Shown piece after piece: positions 1 to 11,524 of a stretch of 64,000 nt of DNA. The notes under the pieces were generated by a model. That model ran no database searches, was not told where the DNA came from, and was given only the letters and a program-made list of their open reading frames with translations. The DNA is from Nannobrachium achirus. Lineage: Eukaryota > Chordata > Actinopteri > Myctophiformes > Myctophidae. The position numbers and the translations under genes were made by a program. The stretch spans positions 19,391,862 to 19,455,861 of the forward strand of contig OY997650.1 in the NCBI GenBank assembly GCA_963921795.1, given 5' to 3'. Each line of letters starts with the position of its first letter. Position 1 is the stretch's first letter.

Positions 1-500
1 AATGATAGAGGCCTTACGAGATTTAATTCCAAAACGGGACTTTCTCTCTTCAAGCAATTATGCCGGCCCTGGATACTCATGAGCTCAGCACACAGTAATT
101 AACCATTACTCGTTTTCCACTGTCTGCCATTTTATTTGAACATCCACATTCCTTGGCAACTATTGGGTTCACCTTAGTGCATAATATATAGCAAAGCTGC
201 TCCAGGTAAATCTGTTACCACCAAATCCAGCCAGGGATGGGCTTGGGATAATAACCTATGAAGACGTGTTCTGGAGAGCTGTTAGGGCTTTTCATGAACA
301 AAGTATAAGGCCTCTTTTAATCCACAATTAAAAGAAACATTAACTTTGAGTGTGTTTTCCTTGAAGACCGTAAAGCAAATATTGTGACATGGAAACAGTC
401 TGAGCTGATAGTATCTAGTCACCCTGTAAAGAGTCTGTTAAGCTCACCATAACTCAGTAACATATTTTCTCTGGACCAGCTGTATAGGGCGAATTTGTGA

Positions 501-502
<2 letters not shown>
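1..502. other. Unique intergenic sequence, no gene seen
   Basis: I see no exon, repeat element or RNA gene here. Base composition is ordinary and AT-leaning. Confidence 0.6.
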
Positions 503-563
<61 letters not shown>

Positions 564-589
564 GTGCGTGCGTGTGTGCGCGCGCATGT
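503..589. repeat. (TG)n microsatellite with CG-interrupted end
   Basis: This is an uninterrupted TG run of about 55 bp that passes into mixed TGCG/CGCG units. Open reading frames across it encode only Thr-His or Val-Cys repeats and are artefacts. Confidence 0.95.
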
Positions 590-654
590 GTATATGCGTG
601 CACAGAGGAGGGGAAGGCAGCATAGTAAGAGCCTGAGAGCTTGTCCAACTATGA

Positions 655-679
655 ATTAAATAAATAAATAAATAAATAC
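655..679. repeat. (AAAT)n microsatellite
   Basis: About six AAAT units are seen directly. Confidence 0.85.
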
Positions 680-767
680 AGGTACGTTATTATTACATAG
701 AGTTAACCACTGCTGAAGCTCTATTTTCTCAAATGTAAAAATATTAATTAAAAAAGCCTATCCTCAA

Positions 768-925
768 GGTCACAAGTTGCAATGCCACATCTCGTGAGCT
801 TGTAGATCTGCTATTTTTTTTTTAAGAATTACGGAAATGTTTTGAAAGCGTTTGAATGAAAATGTTCACCTACATAATGACATGCCCAAGATAGGCATGC
901 CAAGTTGAAAGTGGTTCAAATGAAC
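768..925. repeat. Half copy of the GATCTACAAGCTC hairpin family
   Basis: One good arm, GAGCTTGTAGATCTGCTA, lies near 794-813. The other arm is reduced to CACAAGTTGC. The downstream stretch AGGCATGCCAAGTTGAAAG at 894-912 resembles the flank of another family member at 38092-38107. This is a decayed, non-coding mobile element. Confidence 0.6.
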
Positions 926-1482
926 TCTCAGGATGTTGCAGCACTGGGTTGAGAGAAGCTGCCAAAGGCAAAGATAAGCACAAGAAGGTGTATGGGAGGA
1001 GGTGAGGTCGTGGTGGTGGTGGGGGAGGCAATTGATTGAGCCCGGCAATCAGTCAGCGATCTGGTGCAGTGTTTAGTGGTCCTGTAAGATCTGCTAAACT
1101 GGCCCTAATTTCCCCCGTTGTAGGAGATGTGTGAGTTGAGGTGGAAAGGGGCAGGCGTAGGGGGGGAGGCCCTTTGGTCTGTCAGAGTGGAGTTAATCTG
1201 AACCTGGGGCGGCACGTTCACTTTTGATGGAGGCCAGAGATAGGACACAAAGGTGGAGGAGGAGGGGGTGGGGGAGGATGAAAGATCACCCACACCTGCG
1301 AGGGGCTGCCGAAAGTTACAACTCACTCAAAGAGGCCTTTCTGCGAGCGCTCCATTTGTCAAAGTGATGAGGAGGGCCAATGGCTGCGCTCCGTTTTCTG
1401 TTTTTACTGGCGGCTCATCATATGCGCTCGCTGCACCGCCACAGGATAGAGATTGCATTGATTTGTCTTCTTCCGGCCTGTT

Positions 1483-1483
<1 letters not shown>
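926..1483. other. Unique purine-rich intergenic DNA
   Basis: The stretch includes GGA/GGT-rich blocks at 990-1030 and 1140-1275. The reading frames crossing it are low-complexity and unlike a protein family. No gene is supported. Confidence 0.5.

Positions 1484-1567
<84 letters not shown>
1484..1567. repeat. (CA)n microsatellite
   Basis: About 42 CA units run without interruption. Confidence 0.97.
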
Positions 1568-1568
<1 letters not shown>

Positions 1569-1800
1569 TAAATTGCTACTTGTCGGGAAAGTAATAATTA
1601 AAAAAAAAAAGAAAAATAAGATAATCATTTGAAGTAACATGATCACAAATAATGTGTTATTTTAGCATTATTGTTTTCTTCAGGACGGGCATGCTGCTGA
1701 GCTTTTAGTTTCCACATTTGAAACGTTTCTTTTTCATCACTCTTCTTCCCTATTTACAGATTTCCCTATTTTACACTGTGATGTCACACTAACAGAATCC

Positions 1801-2320
1801 CTTGTATGCCCATATATGGAGTTCCCTGATGTCATCACTATTAATCTAACAGGACTTCATATGAGAATGCCCATATATGGTGGCCAACTGAGTAAGCATG
1901 TTTGGGCTCTCACAGCATATCTCCATATACAGTACATGGATCTCCATATATGGGTACAAGGGGTCTCCATATATGGGTAACTGGTCCGATATATCAGACC
2001 AAGAAGAATTGGCGCATGTCGCCCTGAGGCGTTTCACTAGTATCAAAACCTCTGACTTATGTCAGTCAGTCAGTCAGTCAGTCAGTCAGTCAGTCAGTCA
2101 GTCCGTCACACCTTTATGCCCGCTCCATATATGGCCGTCCTTGTCCCTTTTATGGCCATATATGGAGATCCCTGATGTCATCAATATTAGGCCCATATCT
2201 GGGAATGCCCATATATGGACATTGTCTATTGTGTCAGTCTCAGGTGGTCTCAGCGTGACCTTGCCGCTTTTCTCCCTTGGGGCGAGGTCGCTTCTCACCC
2301 TTAGGGCGTCTTACTAGTTA
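1801..2320. repeat. CCATATATGG-rich dispersed repeat, copy 1
   Basis: Seven perfect CCATATATGG decamers lie at 1810, 1871, 1944, 1967, 2125, 2156 and 2209. They are separated by phrases such as CCCTGATGTCATCA. Similar phrases recur in the opposite or same orientation at 50490-51010, so this is a repeat family. The decamer is palindromic and fits the CArg consensus CC(A/T)6GG bound by SRF, but repeat origin is the simpler explanation. No long ORF matches a known transposase. Confidence 0.75.
2061..2102. repeat. (TCAG)n microsatellite inside the CArG-rich repeat
   Basis: About ten GTCA units run in tandem. Confidence 0.95.
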
Positions 2321-2348
2321 TTCTTTTTACGATTTATATACCAATAAT

Positions 2349-2415
2349 AGCAGATCTACAAGGTCACCACACGTTGTGATGTGCTACATTGTGAGCTTGT
2401 AGATCAGCCATTTCT
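2349..2415. repeat. GATCTACAAGCTC hairpin, diverged copy
   Basis: Left arm AGCAGATCTACAAGGTCAC pairs with right arm GTGAGCTTGTAGATCAGC with a few mismatches. The internal loop is also partly palindromic. Confidence 0.75.
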
Positions 2416-2465
2416 GCTGTTCGTTGTTTGCCAAAGTAATAGGGCTTATAGGAATAGTTGACTTG

Positions 2466-2701
2466 GATTCATGGATATGTTTTGGTTTTTATCGCATTCC
2501 TAAACCAATAATTTAATGCAGCAGTGGTTCCCTATGGAGACACAAAGAGCCTGCTTTGTTCCCTATGGAGACACAATTTGAGTCTCCTCAAATTATTGGC
2601 TTAGGAACCTGACAAAAATATATATCCATGAATTCAAGTCTCCACAGGGTGAGTAATCAATGATAAAAAAAAGTCATTTGGGGGGTGAACTATCCCTTTA
2701 A
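2466..2701 (-). mobile_element. TTAA-ended MITE with GTAGTTCACCCC-type end (minus copy)
   Basis: The right end GGTGAACTATCCCTTTAA is the reverse complement of the end seen at 9831 (TTAAAGGAGTAGTGCACC) and 19992. The interior is a foldback in which CCAATAATTT near 2505 pairs with AAATTATTGG near 2590. It also carries a near-duplicate TTCCCTATGGAGACACAA at 2529 and 2559. It is non-coding, and its superfamily is uncertain. Confidence 0.6.
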
Positions 2702-3055
2702 GTGGTTAAAGGAGCTTATTTGATTTGTTTGTGTGAAACAGGAGAATACATAGTGTTACCCACAAAACAAAGCAAAAGAAAAAAAAAAAAAGAAAATTTT
2801 GTTTTTGTTTTTCTTCCACTGCTCTACATTAGATCCACTGTGGCCTCGTTTTAGTCTGGAGAGGTGTCTGTGTATGAAATCCCCCATAATCCTCTTGGAG
2901 AGAAATATGAAGCACCACCCCTTGAGGTTTGCCCTCCTTGGCCTGCCTCTCCACTCCGCACACTATAAAACTCATCTGTGCCATCAAGGGCTTGCATTTG
3001 GCTCATAGAGAAGGAATGATTAAAACCTCAGCGCTGCGTGCACCATAAAACCCGA
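2702..3055. other. Unique intergenic sequence
   Basis: There is an A-rich tract at 2774-2795. Otherwise nothing recognisable. Confidence 0.5.
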
Positions 3056-3089
3056 TCTACACGTCATCGTACAACGGCGTCCCGGACCC

Positions 3090-3161
3090 AAAATAGCCGA
3101 TCTGCAAGCTCATGAAGCGTCGCAATTGCGCCGCGGTGTGATCTTACAGATCGGCTATTTT
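3090..3161. repeat. GATCTACAAGCTC hairpin, well preserved
   Basis: AAAATAGCCGATCTGCAAGC pairs with the right arm ending ACAGATCGGCTATTTT, about 72 bp in all. The right flank at 3162-3215 (ACATAAATCAGGCATAAAAC) resembles flanks of the copies at 28.9 kb and 36.1 kb. The hairpin therefore sits inside a small TIR element. Confidence 0.85.
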
Positions 3162-3215
3162 CAGCACGGCACGCCGGCGGCGCACTGTAACATAAATCAG
3201 GCATAAAACACTCAG

Positions 3216-3622
3216 ATGCTTGCACACTGTCCAGCGCACTCAGACTCCCTCGCCATAATACCGCTGGCCATTACGATATCATAAAGAATAATTTACAACT
3301 GCGGACTCTCGTGGGGTGGGGGCGGGGGTCGGGGTAGTTGGGGGGGTTCCCAGAGTTTCACAGACCTGTCTTAAACCTGCAAAGGTCACAGTAAAAAAAG
3401 AAAAAAAGCATGCCATCCCACCTGCTTCAAGCTCCTAAATATAACAGGACAAGACATTCCTGGGACCACGTTAAAGTCATGATCAATGTGGTACTTTTCC
3501 TAAACTGGGGGTCCTCTCCTCACTGAGTTGGTGGTAAATGTACAGTAGGTATGCAGTTCTAGACCAGTACTGTAGTGTGCAGCAGAATCACCACAAGTAG
3601 CTGCTGTAATGCAGGCTCCATA
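3216..3622. other. Unique intergenic sequence
   Basis: It has a G-rich block at 3312-3350. No gene is seen. Confidence 0.5.
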
Positions 3623-3623
3623 T

Positions 3624-3655
3624 AAACGTGTGTGCGTGCGTGCGTGCGTGCATGT
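3624..3655. repeat. (GTGC)n short microsatellite
   Basis: Tandem GTGC units are seen directly. Confidence 0.85.
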
Positions 3656-3899
3656 GAATCCAACTTCTGCTCACTCTCTCTTTCTCTTTTTAAAAATTGA
3701 TTGTATACTTTATTAGTCAGAAACAGCACATGGTACAGTAAGCCATCAAGGCTAAAAGGATAACACAAAAAACTCCTGGGGACTTGTTTCCATTGTGAAC
3801 CTACAGTATGTATTCAATTTATCAACATAGCATAAAAACGTACTCAATAATGCAAATACAAACACTATAATATATGTAAAAAGGAGAAAATGACATTAC

Positions 3900-3903
3900 T
3901 CTG

Positions 3904-3982
<79 letters not shown>
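3900..3982. repeat. (CT)n microsatellite
   Basis: About 40 CT units carry single interruptions near 3908 and 3961. Confidence 0.95.
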
Positions 3983-4575
3983 GTGTTTCTTTTCTCCTCA
4001 CCAAACTCCGCTTTAGACTGCTGCGAGCACATCTGGATATGAGGCTGCGAGTGAGGGCATAGTGAGAAAAGAGAGAGTGTATATGTACTCTGTGAGTGTG
4101 TGCGACTGTGTGTGAGTGTTTGCGTGTGTGCGTGTGCACGTTGGTGTATGAAGGCAGATGGTTTGTACATCTGAAGGGTTTGTGTGTGTGTGTATGGGGG
4201 CCGTGTTCACTGTGGGTCTACCCTGAACTTTGCGGCAAACACTCATGGCCTCTGTGTCCCTACATGACAGGGTGATGCCCCAGGTAGATGTAGCTACTTA
4301 TAAACAAGAGCATATGGAGGAACAAAGAATCGTAAAGATTTTGTTTCCGTTGCCCTGGAGTCCCACTGAGACCAAAGTATCTACTTAACTCTAAGTACGG
4401 GTGTATTCTGTGAGACAGCCAATCTGTAAATTATTACCCAGACAAGGAAAATATGTATCACTTATTTATTTTTTCCAGACACAAGATAGGAAGACCACTT
4501 TGATTTTCAACGGAGTTCGCCATTAAAACCACTTGAACGCTATAGCGCTCCAGTTCTGAGGGCGAAGATTCGGCG
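3983..4575. other. Unique intergenic sequence with TG-rich patches
   Basis: Short TGTG-rich patches lie at 4090-4195. No gene is supported. Confidence 0.5.
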
Positions 4576-4775
4576 AAAGTAGCCGATCTACAAGTGACAA
4601 TAACGGGTCACTGGACAAGCTCTCAACACGTCGCATTGCGGCATGCTGTGAGCTTGTAGATCAGCTATTTTCAGTGAAGACATTTGGTGTAGAGGAAATT
4701 ACCAGCGTGCCTAGTACAGAGACCTGGGGGACCCCATCAACTAAGTATATACTGTAGGGCTTAAGTGGTCAACTT
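4576..4775. repeat. Hairpin-bearing MITE with a TTAAG end
   Basis: Left arm AGTAGCCGATCTACAAG near 4579 pairs with right arm GCTTGTAGATCAGCTATTTT ending at 4671, about 30 bp farther apart than in the compact copies. The downstream phrase GGGCTTAAGTGGTCAACTTAA near 4757 matches a flank motif (GCTTAAGTGGTTAA) seen beside other copies. Confidence 0.7.
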
Positions 4776-5097
4776 AATTTGTGTTCTGCGTGTGACTATT
4801 TCCAATGTATTATGCTAATCTTGCAGACGTGTAAACATGTCGAGGTGTTTGAGCAGTTGAGATACATGTGTTTTGACATTCCTGTTAGATGCATTACCTT
4901 TCGGTTTCTTGAGTATGCCAAATGCGATGCAGCAAGAGAGACCACCAAACTCAAGTGTGGAATGTTTTTTGTGGACTGTGGTTTGGATTCCCATACTTTT
5001 GAATTTATACTTGCAAATCCTTTTCCATATGTTCTCCCGCGCCTTTGCACTGCAAGGCCTATAGAGTTTGGGGAGTGGGGTGGTATGTTGATGAGAC
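4776..5097. other. Unique intergenic sequence
   Basis: Frames crossing it on both strands are long only because of the adjoining TG array. No family is recognised. Confidence 0.5.
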
Positions 5098-5172
5098 TCT
5101 GTGTGTGCGTCTGTGTGTGCGTCTGTGTGTGCGTGCGTGTGTGCGTGTGTGCATGCGTGCGTACGTGCTTGT
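5098..5172. repeat. Compound (TGTGTGCG)n microsatellite
   Basis: TG and TGCG units alternate. Confidence 0.9.
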
Positions 5173-5704
5173 AGGGGGGTGTCAAAAAATTTGAGCTGAC
5201 CAAAGTTCCTCCTCCCTGCCATTCTAATGAGGCCATGTTCAAATATAAACAGGAGAATTGCACATGCCATATATAAACAAAAAGCGGTTTGGAAATCATT
5301 GTGTTTGATGAGTGAACTAAAGCGGGCCTTGTATGCAGATTGGGGGCTCCGCGCTCTTGCTCGAGGCGCTGGTTGAACACATGTGAGAGAGAGAGAAAAT
5401 GCATGGCAGAATTCCCTGGCAGAGCCGACAGGTCATGAACTCTGTGTTCTATACCGTTGCATTTCTGGGAAGAAAAAGCAACTGCAGCGAGCTCACGGAC
5501 CCAACACTTCACGCTCGAGGCTAATTAAGATTGTGTTTTAAACCCACACAAACGAGCATCCCAACGTGACCCCTGCAACAACCATGGAAGTGAGAGTGCT
5601 CACTTTCCCATAGGTCAGCCACCTGCCAGTTGGACAACATCTATCGGCTGGTTATTAATGGAAGATATCATTTCAGATATATTTATGCTTGAAAATAGTG
5701 AAAA
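5173..5704. other. Unique intergenic sequence
   Basis: Nothing recognisable. Confidence 0.5.
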
Positions 5705-5782
5705 TAAGTACCGATCTACAAGCTCCGATCTACAAGCTCACTTAATGTTTGAAAGTATTTGAAAAGTTCAAATACTTTCAAA
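5705..5782. repeat. Two tandem hairpin arms followed by a perfect palindrome
   Basis: CCGATCTACAAGCTC occurs twice in direct tandem at 5711-5740. It is followed by a perfect 16-bp inverted repeat, TTTGAAAGTATTTGAA at 5748-5763 and its complement at 5767-5782, with a 3-bp loop. This is a rearranged copy of the hairpin family. Confidence 0.75.
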
Positions 5783-6304
5783 GTATAGAGTAGGACAAAT
5801 CGATGGACAAAAACCACTAGGTTCCAGAGCGAATAACACATCTGAAAGACCAGCCTGTGGTGTCTCTTTCTTGAATTTTGTTTTAGGTGCGTTTTGAAAG
5901 AAGCTCCTATAATAGACTTGTAGACCGCCAACTGTGGCACCATCAGGAAGTGTTGCTGGTACATTTCGGTGGTCAATTTGTGTGTGCGGCGTCATCTCTG
6001 CAGGGATTAAGTGTGAGTCACAGTGGTTAGGCCACTAGCCCTGAGACTCGCTTCTCCCTCATTAAAATCACCAGGAGTTGCCCTCTATCTCGCCTCATTA
6101 TAGTCTCTGGTTGGCTCGAGATCACACTTCTTACTGACCATCTGCTGTTGGTCAGTAGAAAGTGCCCCAGATCACAAGAAGGTGCTGTGTTTTCACCTGT
6201 GAGCTGTGTGACCCTATCTCTTAATAGTTGCATGAGATTTTATGCATATTATATACAGTGTGTGTATGCTATACAGTGTCCTTTTATATACTGTAGATAG
6301 GGCA
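5783..6304. other. Unique intergenic sequence
   Basis: No gene or clear repeat is seen. Confidence 0.45.
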
Positions 6305-6639
6305 GCTAACGGACAGAAATAAATAATATGGTCTGCCCACTGGTGATGCTGAAAAAGCTCTGCTGTGTTTTATTGCGTCGTGAACGTTTCGATCTATTCA
6401 GATCTTCATCAGGACATATACATGTGTTACTCATGTGTATGTCCTGATGAACATATACATATGTTATTCATGTATATGTCCTGATGAAGTTCACGACGCA
6501 ATAAAATACAGCAGAGCTTTGTCAGCATCACCAGTTTGAGAGAGTGCAGACTCTATTCTCTTTTTATGATACCTTTGCTCGTCTTGCACCTGGGCCACGG
6601 ATGTGCGTGCACTGCCTTCCTCATGCTAACGGACAGAAA
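6305..6639. mobile_element. Foldback insertion with 15-bp target duplication
   Basis: The 15-mer GCTAACGGACAGAAA occurs at 6305-6319 and 6625-6639 and flanks a 305-bp insertion. Inside, 6340-6534 folds back: CTGGTGATGCTGA at the left pairs with TCAGCATCACCAG at the right, and GCGTCGTGAAC pairs with GTTCACGACGC. The centre holds near repeats of ATATACATGTGTTACTCATG type. A 15-bp duplication fits target-primed retroposition better than a typical DNA-transposon TSD. No ORF is present. Confidence 0.75.
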
Positions 6640-7474
6640 CCTTGTATATCTCGTATTATTTTCTAAATGATTGCCCTACTTCATCATACAGAGTCCCACA
6701 AAAGTAGCAAAAAAACGATTCACAGCTGAGCATATATAAACATTTTTAAAGTGAAAGTGGTATGAAAAGCATTAACCAGAGATTGTCACTAAATAATAGC
6801 TACATTTGATTTGGAACACTTTTCTTTTTTCTTTTTCTTTTTTCATTCCCTGAAAAGTAAGTTTCCACCTGACAGCGATGATACAGTATTGTCTAAGTCT
6901 ACAATGGAAGAAGGCATGTCTATCACCAAAAAACATACTGAAGATATTTTTTTGTGATTTTGTTTTGTTAATGAGAAATGGGTTAGCAGCAGACTTCAGT
7001 TGGTTCAGTCTTCAGACAGATATTGCAAGGGAGAACCACCAAAAAAAAAAAAACACCAAGTGGTCCACTCAGTGACCAAGAGTGTGATTTATATACGTAA
7101 ACTCATCAAAGCAGATGTTTCATTTAGGCTCCAGATGAGCTCTCCTTCTGCCATAACCTGATGATTAAGGATGCGTAATGAGGCCCACTATGATAATTCC
7201 GCAAGGCAAACATCCAGATAATAAGGATCAATGCATTGCTTAGGAGTTCATTAAGACGTATGGCGTGAAACCGCTCAGCAGGTGATGTGTGAACAGAATA
7301 AATGCGAATTGATTAGTTCTGTCCACATGATGTCATCGCCTCCATCATCCCTGCAGAACATAGTTAAGCTCTTCCAAGAAAAGCATATTCTCTGGTACCA
7401 AGGGTGTACAAATAAATCTATGAATAGTAATCCGGTGACTACTGTTTTAGGGTTATGTGTACATGTGCATGTGC

Positions 7475-7478
<4 letters not shown>
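6640..7478. other. Unique intergenic sequence
   Basis: There are T-rich and A-rich tracts at 6822-6845 and 7040-7055. No gene is supported. Confidence 0.5.
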
Positions 7479-7525
<47 letters not shown>

Positions 7526-7533
7526 TGCGTGCG
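7479..7533. repeat. (GT)n then (GCGT)n microsatellite, left part
   Basis: The GT run changes to GCGT units at about 7506. Confidence 0.95.
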
Positions 7534-7736
7534 TCTCTCGAATGCGCCCCCCCACTCCCGCGCGCGCAAAGCGCGCGCGCGCGATTTTTGCGGGTTTTGC
7601 CGTGAATTTAGTCGGTTTTGGGTCGGTTTTGGGCTGGTTTGGGTCCACTCCCTCCATTTCGGCGCCCCCTCGGCGCCCCCTCTAGGCTGGCGCTCTAGGC
7701 GACCGCCTAGTCCGCCTATAGCTAAAAACGGCCCTG
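7534..7736. mobile_element. GC-rich insertion splitting a GCGT microsatellite
   Basis: About 200 bp with (GCGC)n-rich and GGCGCCCC motifs are bounded on both sides by GCGT units. The right end CTAAAAACGGCCCTG looks like a hAT terminus (revcomp CAGGGCCG). A matching left end is not visible, so classification is tentative. Frames across it give only microsatellite-derived peptides. Confidence 0.45.
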
Positions 7737-7766
7737 CGTGCGTGCGTGCGTGCGTGCGTGCGTGTT
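7735..7766. repeat. (GCGT)n microsatellite, right part
   Basis: GCGT units resume after the 200-bp insertion. Confidence 0.9.
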
Positions 7767-8981
<1,215 letters not shown>

Positions 8982-9830
8982 AGCATACCGGTATACTCAA
9001 ATGCAATCATGATCAAAACAAGAACTCACATAAGACAGAATTTCATCAGAAATTCCCTTATCTCTAGGCCACCAAAATCTGGTTCAATTTCAGCAGATGC
9101 TGATGCTTAGTTAATTGTATCAAAGCATGCCATTTGGGTCTAAAAATCTGTCAGCATTATGCTGACTGGTTCTTCCAACAGTGGTGGTAACCAAATCATT
9201 GGTCTGTCCAATGCGTGTGAGCGTGCGTGCGTGCGTGCCTCTATGCATGTGTATTTAAAGACAAGCGGGAGGATGCGTGTGTCTCCATGCTTGTGTGCAC
9301 ATGTGGACCACACTACATGCTGGCATATCAAAAAGGATCCATAAATATGCCCAGGATCCTAACAGCGTTTGAACAGAGCAGACATGGGTGTGTTCCGCCA
9401 CCACCCACTAATCAAAGCCCTGGGGGGCATAGCTGTGGCCCTCAGGTAGGCTCTTCTGTAGACAGGAGTGTAGAGAGGTGGGGCAGAACATAATGACACC
9501 TCTTCCCGAAAACGCCCCCCGCACCCCCACCCTCACCTGTGAAGTTTGTTATTTCCTTAAGGCGAACACTTCAGTGTAACGCTGACTCAAACTCAACTTC
9601 ACCATACTCTTCATTTCTTCATGCATTGGCTGAAAGAAAGGCCTTGGTTTCACTGATTTACAGAATTTTAAACACATATTAATAGAGAGAGTATTATACA
9701 TGCATTTTCATATCTATGCGTAGAGGATAACACATGAAAGTATTACCCATTTTGTTGTACGATGAATAGTGACACTAGACCAGGGGTCGGCAATATTTTT
9801 GACATTGATAGTCAGTGTGCCATATCAACA
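8982..9830. other. Unique intergenic sequence with a short (GTGC)n at 9221-9240
   Basis: No gene is seen. A phrase CAGGGGTCGGCAATATTTTTGAC at about 9781 resembles the left end of a hAT-type element, but no right end was found. Confidence 0.45.
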
Positions 9831-10060
9831 TTAAAGGAGTAGTGCACCCCAAAATGAAAATGTTTATATTGTTTTCTCACGCCATGGAGACTTGAGTTCA
9901 ATAATATATTTTTGCATTCATCGCATTCCTAAGATAAAAATGTGATTATAGTAAATTTACCCCCATTGATTCCGGTTAGGGTTAGGGTTCCGGTTATGCA
10001 TTTGGGTCCCCATCCGGAATCGATGGGGGTAAATTTATTATTAGTTATACATAATTATTT
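9831..10060 (+). mobile_element. TTAA-ended MITE, plus copy
   Basis: It begins TTAAAGGAGTAGTGCACCCC. It contains CGCATTCCTAAGATAAAAA and a foldback in which GGGGGTAAATTTA near 10024 pairs with TAAATTTACCCCC near 9952. A GGTTAGGGTTAGGGTT patch lies at 9974-9989. The same family is found at 2466-2701 and 19992-20199. Confidence 0.6.
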
Positions 10061-10068
10061 TGTCTAGA

Positions 10069-10100
10069 CGATCTACAAGCTCATGAGCTGCAGCAGATCT
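10069..10100. repeat. Fragment of the GATCTACAAGCTC hairpin family
   Basis: CGATCTACAAGCTCATGAGC is followed by CAGCAGATCTG. The loop region is mostly lost. Confidence 0.55.
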
Positions 10101-10101
10101 G

Positions 10102-10977
10102 ATAGTCGGGGGACTTAAGGATATCTCGCGCTAATCAGTCTAAATGCGCGAAATTTTGCACAGATGTAGCTCAGGGCATGCTCTAATGATTTAGCTAGGG
10201 CGCCCGAGTCGGCGACCTTTGGGGTCGCCACAGCGGCCAAATCAAGTTGGGCTCCCATTGACTTTCTATACAGGAGGAAAATACCCAGAAAAACATTTTT
10301 TTTCTGGGTATTTAAGTAGGATCTGAGGGGTCTAACTAGGGGTTTGTCAACATGCTGAATCCATTGCAATCATTTGTTTTGCACAAAAAACATTCCTTGG
10401 GCTAGAAATGGCATCAGAAAACGATGCATGTATGGGTGAGCATTCATGTTAGTCGGAGGCCTTAGGGTTATTTTTCTCGTGCTAATCAGTCTAAAAGCGC
10501 CAAATTTTGCACAGATGTAGCCCAAGGCATGCTCTAATGATTTAGCTAGGGCGCCCGAGTCGGCCACTTTCGGGGTCACCACAGCTCGAGAAAACACACA
10601 AGAAACTCTGAAAAGTGATGACTCATCACTTTTCATCACTAAACCATGGTTTTCTTGGGCCATTTGTAGCCCAAGGAATGTTTTTTGTGCAAAACAAATG
10701 CTTGCAATGGATTCAGCGTCATTACAAACCCCTAGTTAGACCCCTCAAATCACTTAAATACCCAGAAAAATGTGTTTTTCTGGGTATTTTCCTGCTGTAT
10801 AGAAAGTCGATGGGAGCCCAACTTCATTTGGCCGCTGTGGCGACCCCGAAGGTCGCCGACTCGGGCGCCCTAGCTAAATCATTAGAGCATACCCTGGGCT
10901 ACATCTGTGCAAAATTTCGCGCTTTTAGACTAATTAGCGCAAGATTACCATGTCATCTCCCTTAGGCCTCCGACTAT
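10102..10977. mobile_element. Large foldback element with a third internal arm copy
   Basis: The left arm (about 10102-10412) and right arm (about 10660-10977) are inverted copies. Both carry CTAGGGCGCCCGAGTCGGC or its complement and a CCCAGAAAAA/TTTCTGGGTAT stem. A third copy of the outer 140 bp sits in the spacer at 10450-10586, in direct orientation with the left arm. Ends are ATAGTCGG and CCGACTAT. The spacer also holds the palindrome GAAAAGTGATGACTCATC near 10611. A frame giving ATPKVADSGALAKSLEHA stays open in all three copies. No transposase domain is visible, so I treat it as a non-autonomous DNA element of unknown superfamily. Confidence 0.75.
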
Positions 10978-11083
10978 GATACTTTCACAATTTCTTTAAA
11001 TCTGTCAAATGTGTTAGTCTTCACTTCAGTATCTTCAGTATTACATACACATTATCTTCCTATATGATAAGTGTCGTATAAGA

Positions 11084-11524
11084 CAAGGGTCTTCAACAGG
11101 GGGTCCGGGACCCCTAGGGGGTCCTCAGATTTACTACAGGGGGTCCTCCAAATCTTTGTCTGATAGAAACTTTTTTTCTCCCTTTTTATATTAACCTCTT
11201 TGCCAAAAATAGCAGATCTACAAGCTCACAACGCCTCACGCTGCGAGACGTTGTGATCTTGTTGATCGTCTATTTTTGGCAAAGAGGTTTGGTGTTGAGA
11301 GGAAAAAGAGCAGACTAAGTACTGAGTGAAAGGTCAGTTTATTAGGTATTGATGGTTCAAGTGGTTAAATATCTGAAAACACAAATTGAAATGAATCCAG
11401 AATACACTGATGATTGTGCTATCAAACGATGAAACTACCGGTATATGGAATCTAAAAGGTTGTGGTGTGCTTCATCTCTTCCTCAACTAAGGGGTCCTTG
11501 GCCTGAAAACGTTGAAGTCCACTG
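11084..11524 (-). mobile_element. Non-autonomous hAT element, CAGGGGTCTTCAAC family, complete
   Basis: The ends are CAAGGGTCTTCAAC and GTTGAAGTCCACTG. They are flanked by the 8-bp near-duplicates GTATAAGA (11076-11083) and CTATAAGA (11525-11532), as hAT insertion predicts. The length of 441 bp is almost that of its sister at 25205-25646 (442 bp), in opposite orientation. The interior carries the GATCTACAAGCTC hairpin. No transposase is present. Confidence 0.85.
11193..11290. repeat. GATCTACAAGCTC hairpin inside the hAT, extended stem
   Basis: The stem reaches from AACCTCTTTGCC to GGCAAAGAGGTT. Inner stem CACAACGCCTC pairs imperfectly with GAGACGTTGTG. Confidence 0.85.

Noticed and set aside
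4796..5512. 238-codon minus-strand frame
   Set aside because: It runs through a TG/TGCG microsatellite that removes stops. The remainder has no family features and no consistent splice structure.
9781..9830. Complete hAT element starting CAGGGGTCGGCAAT
   Set aside because: Only a left-end-like phrase is present; I found no matching right end or target duplication.
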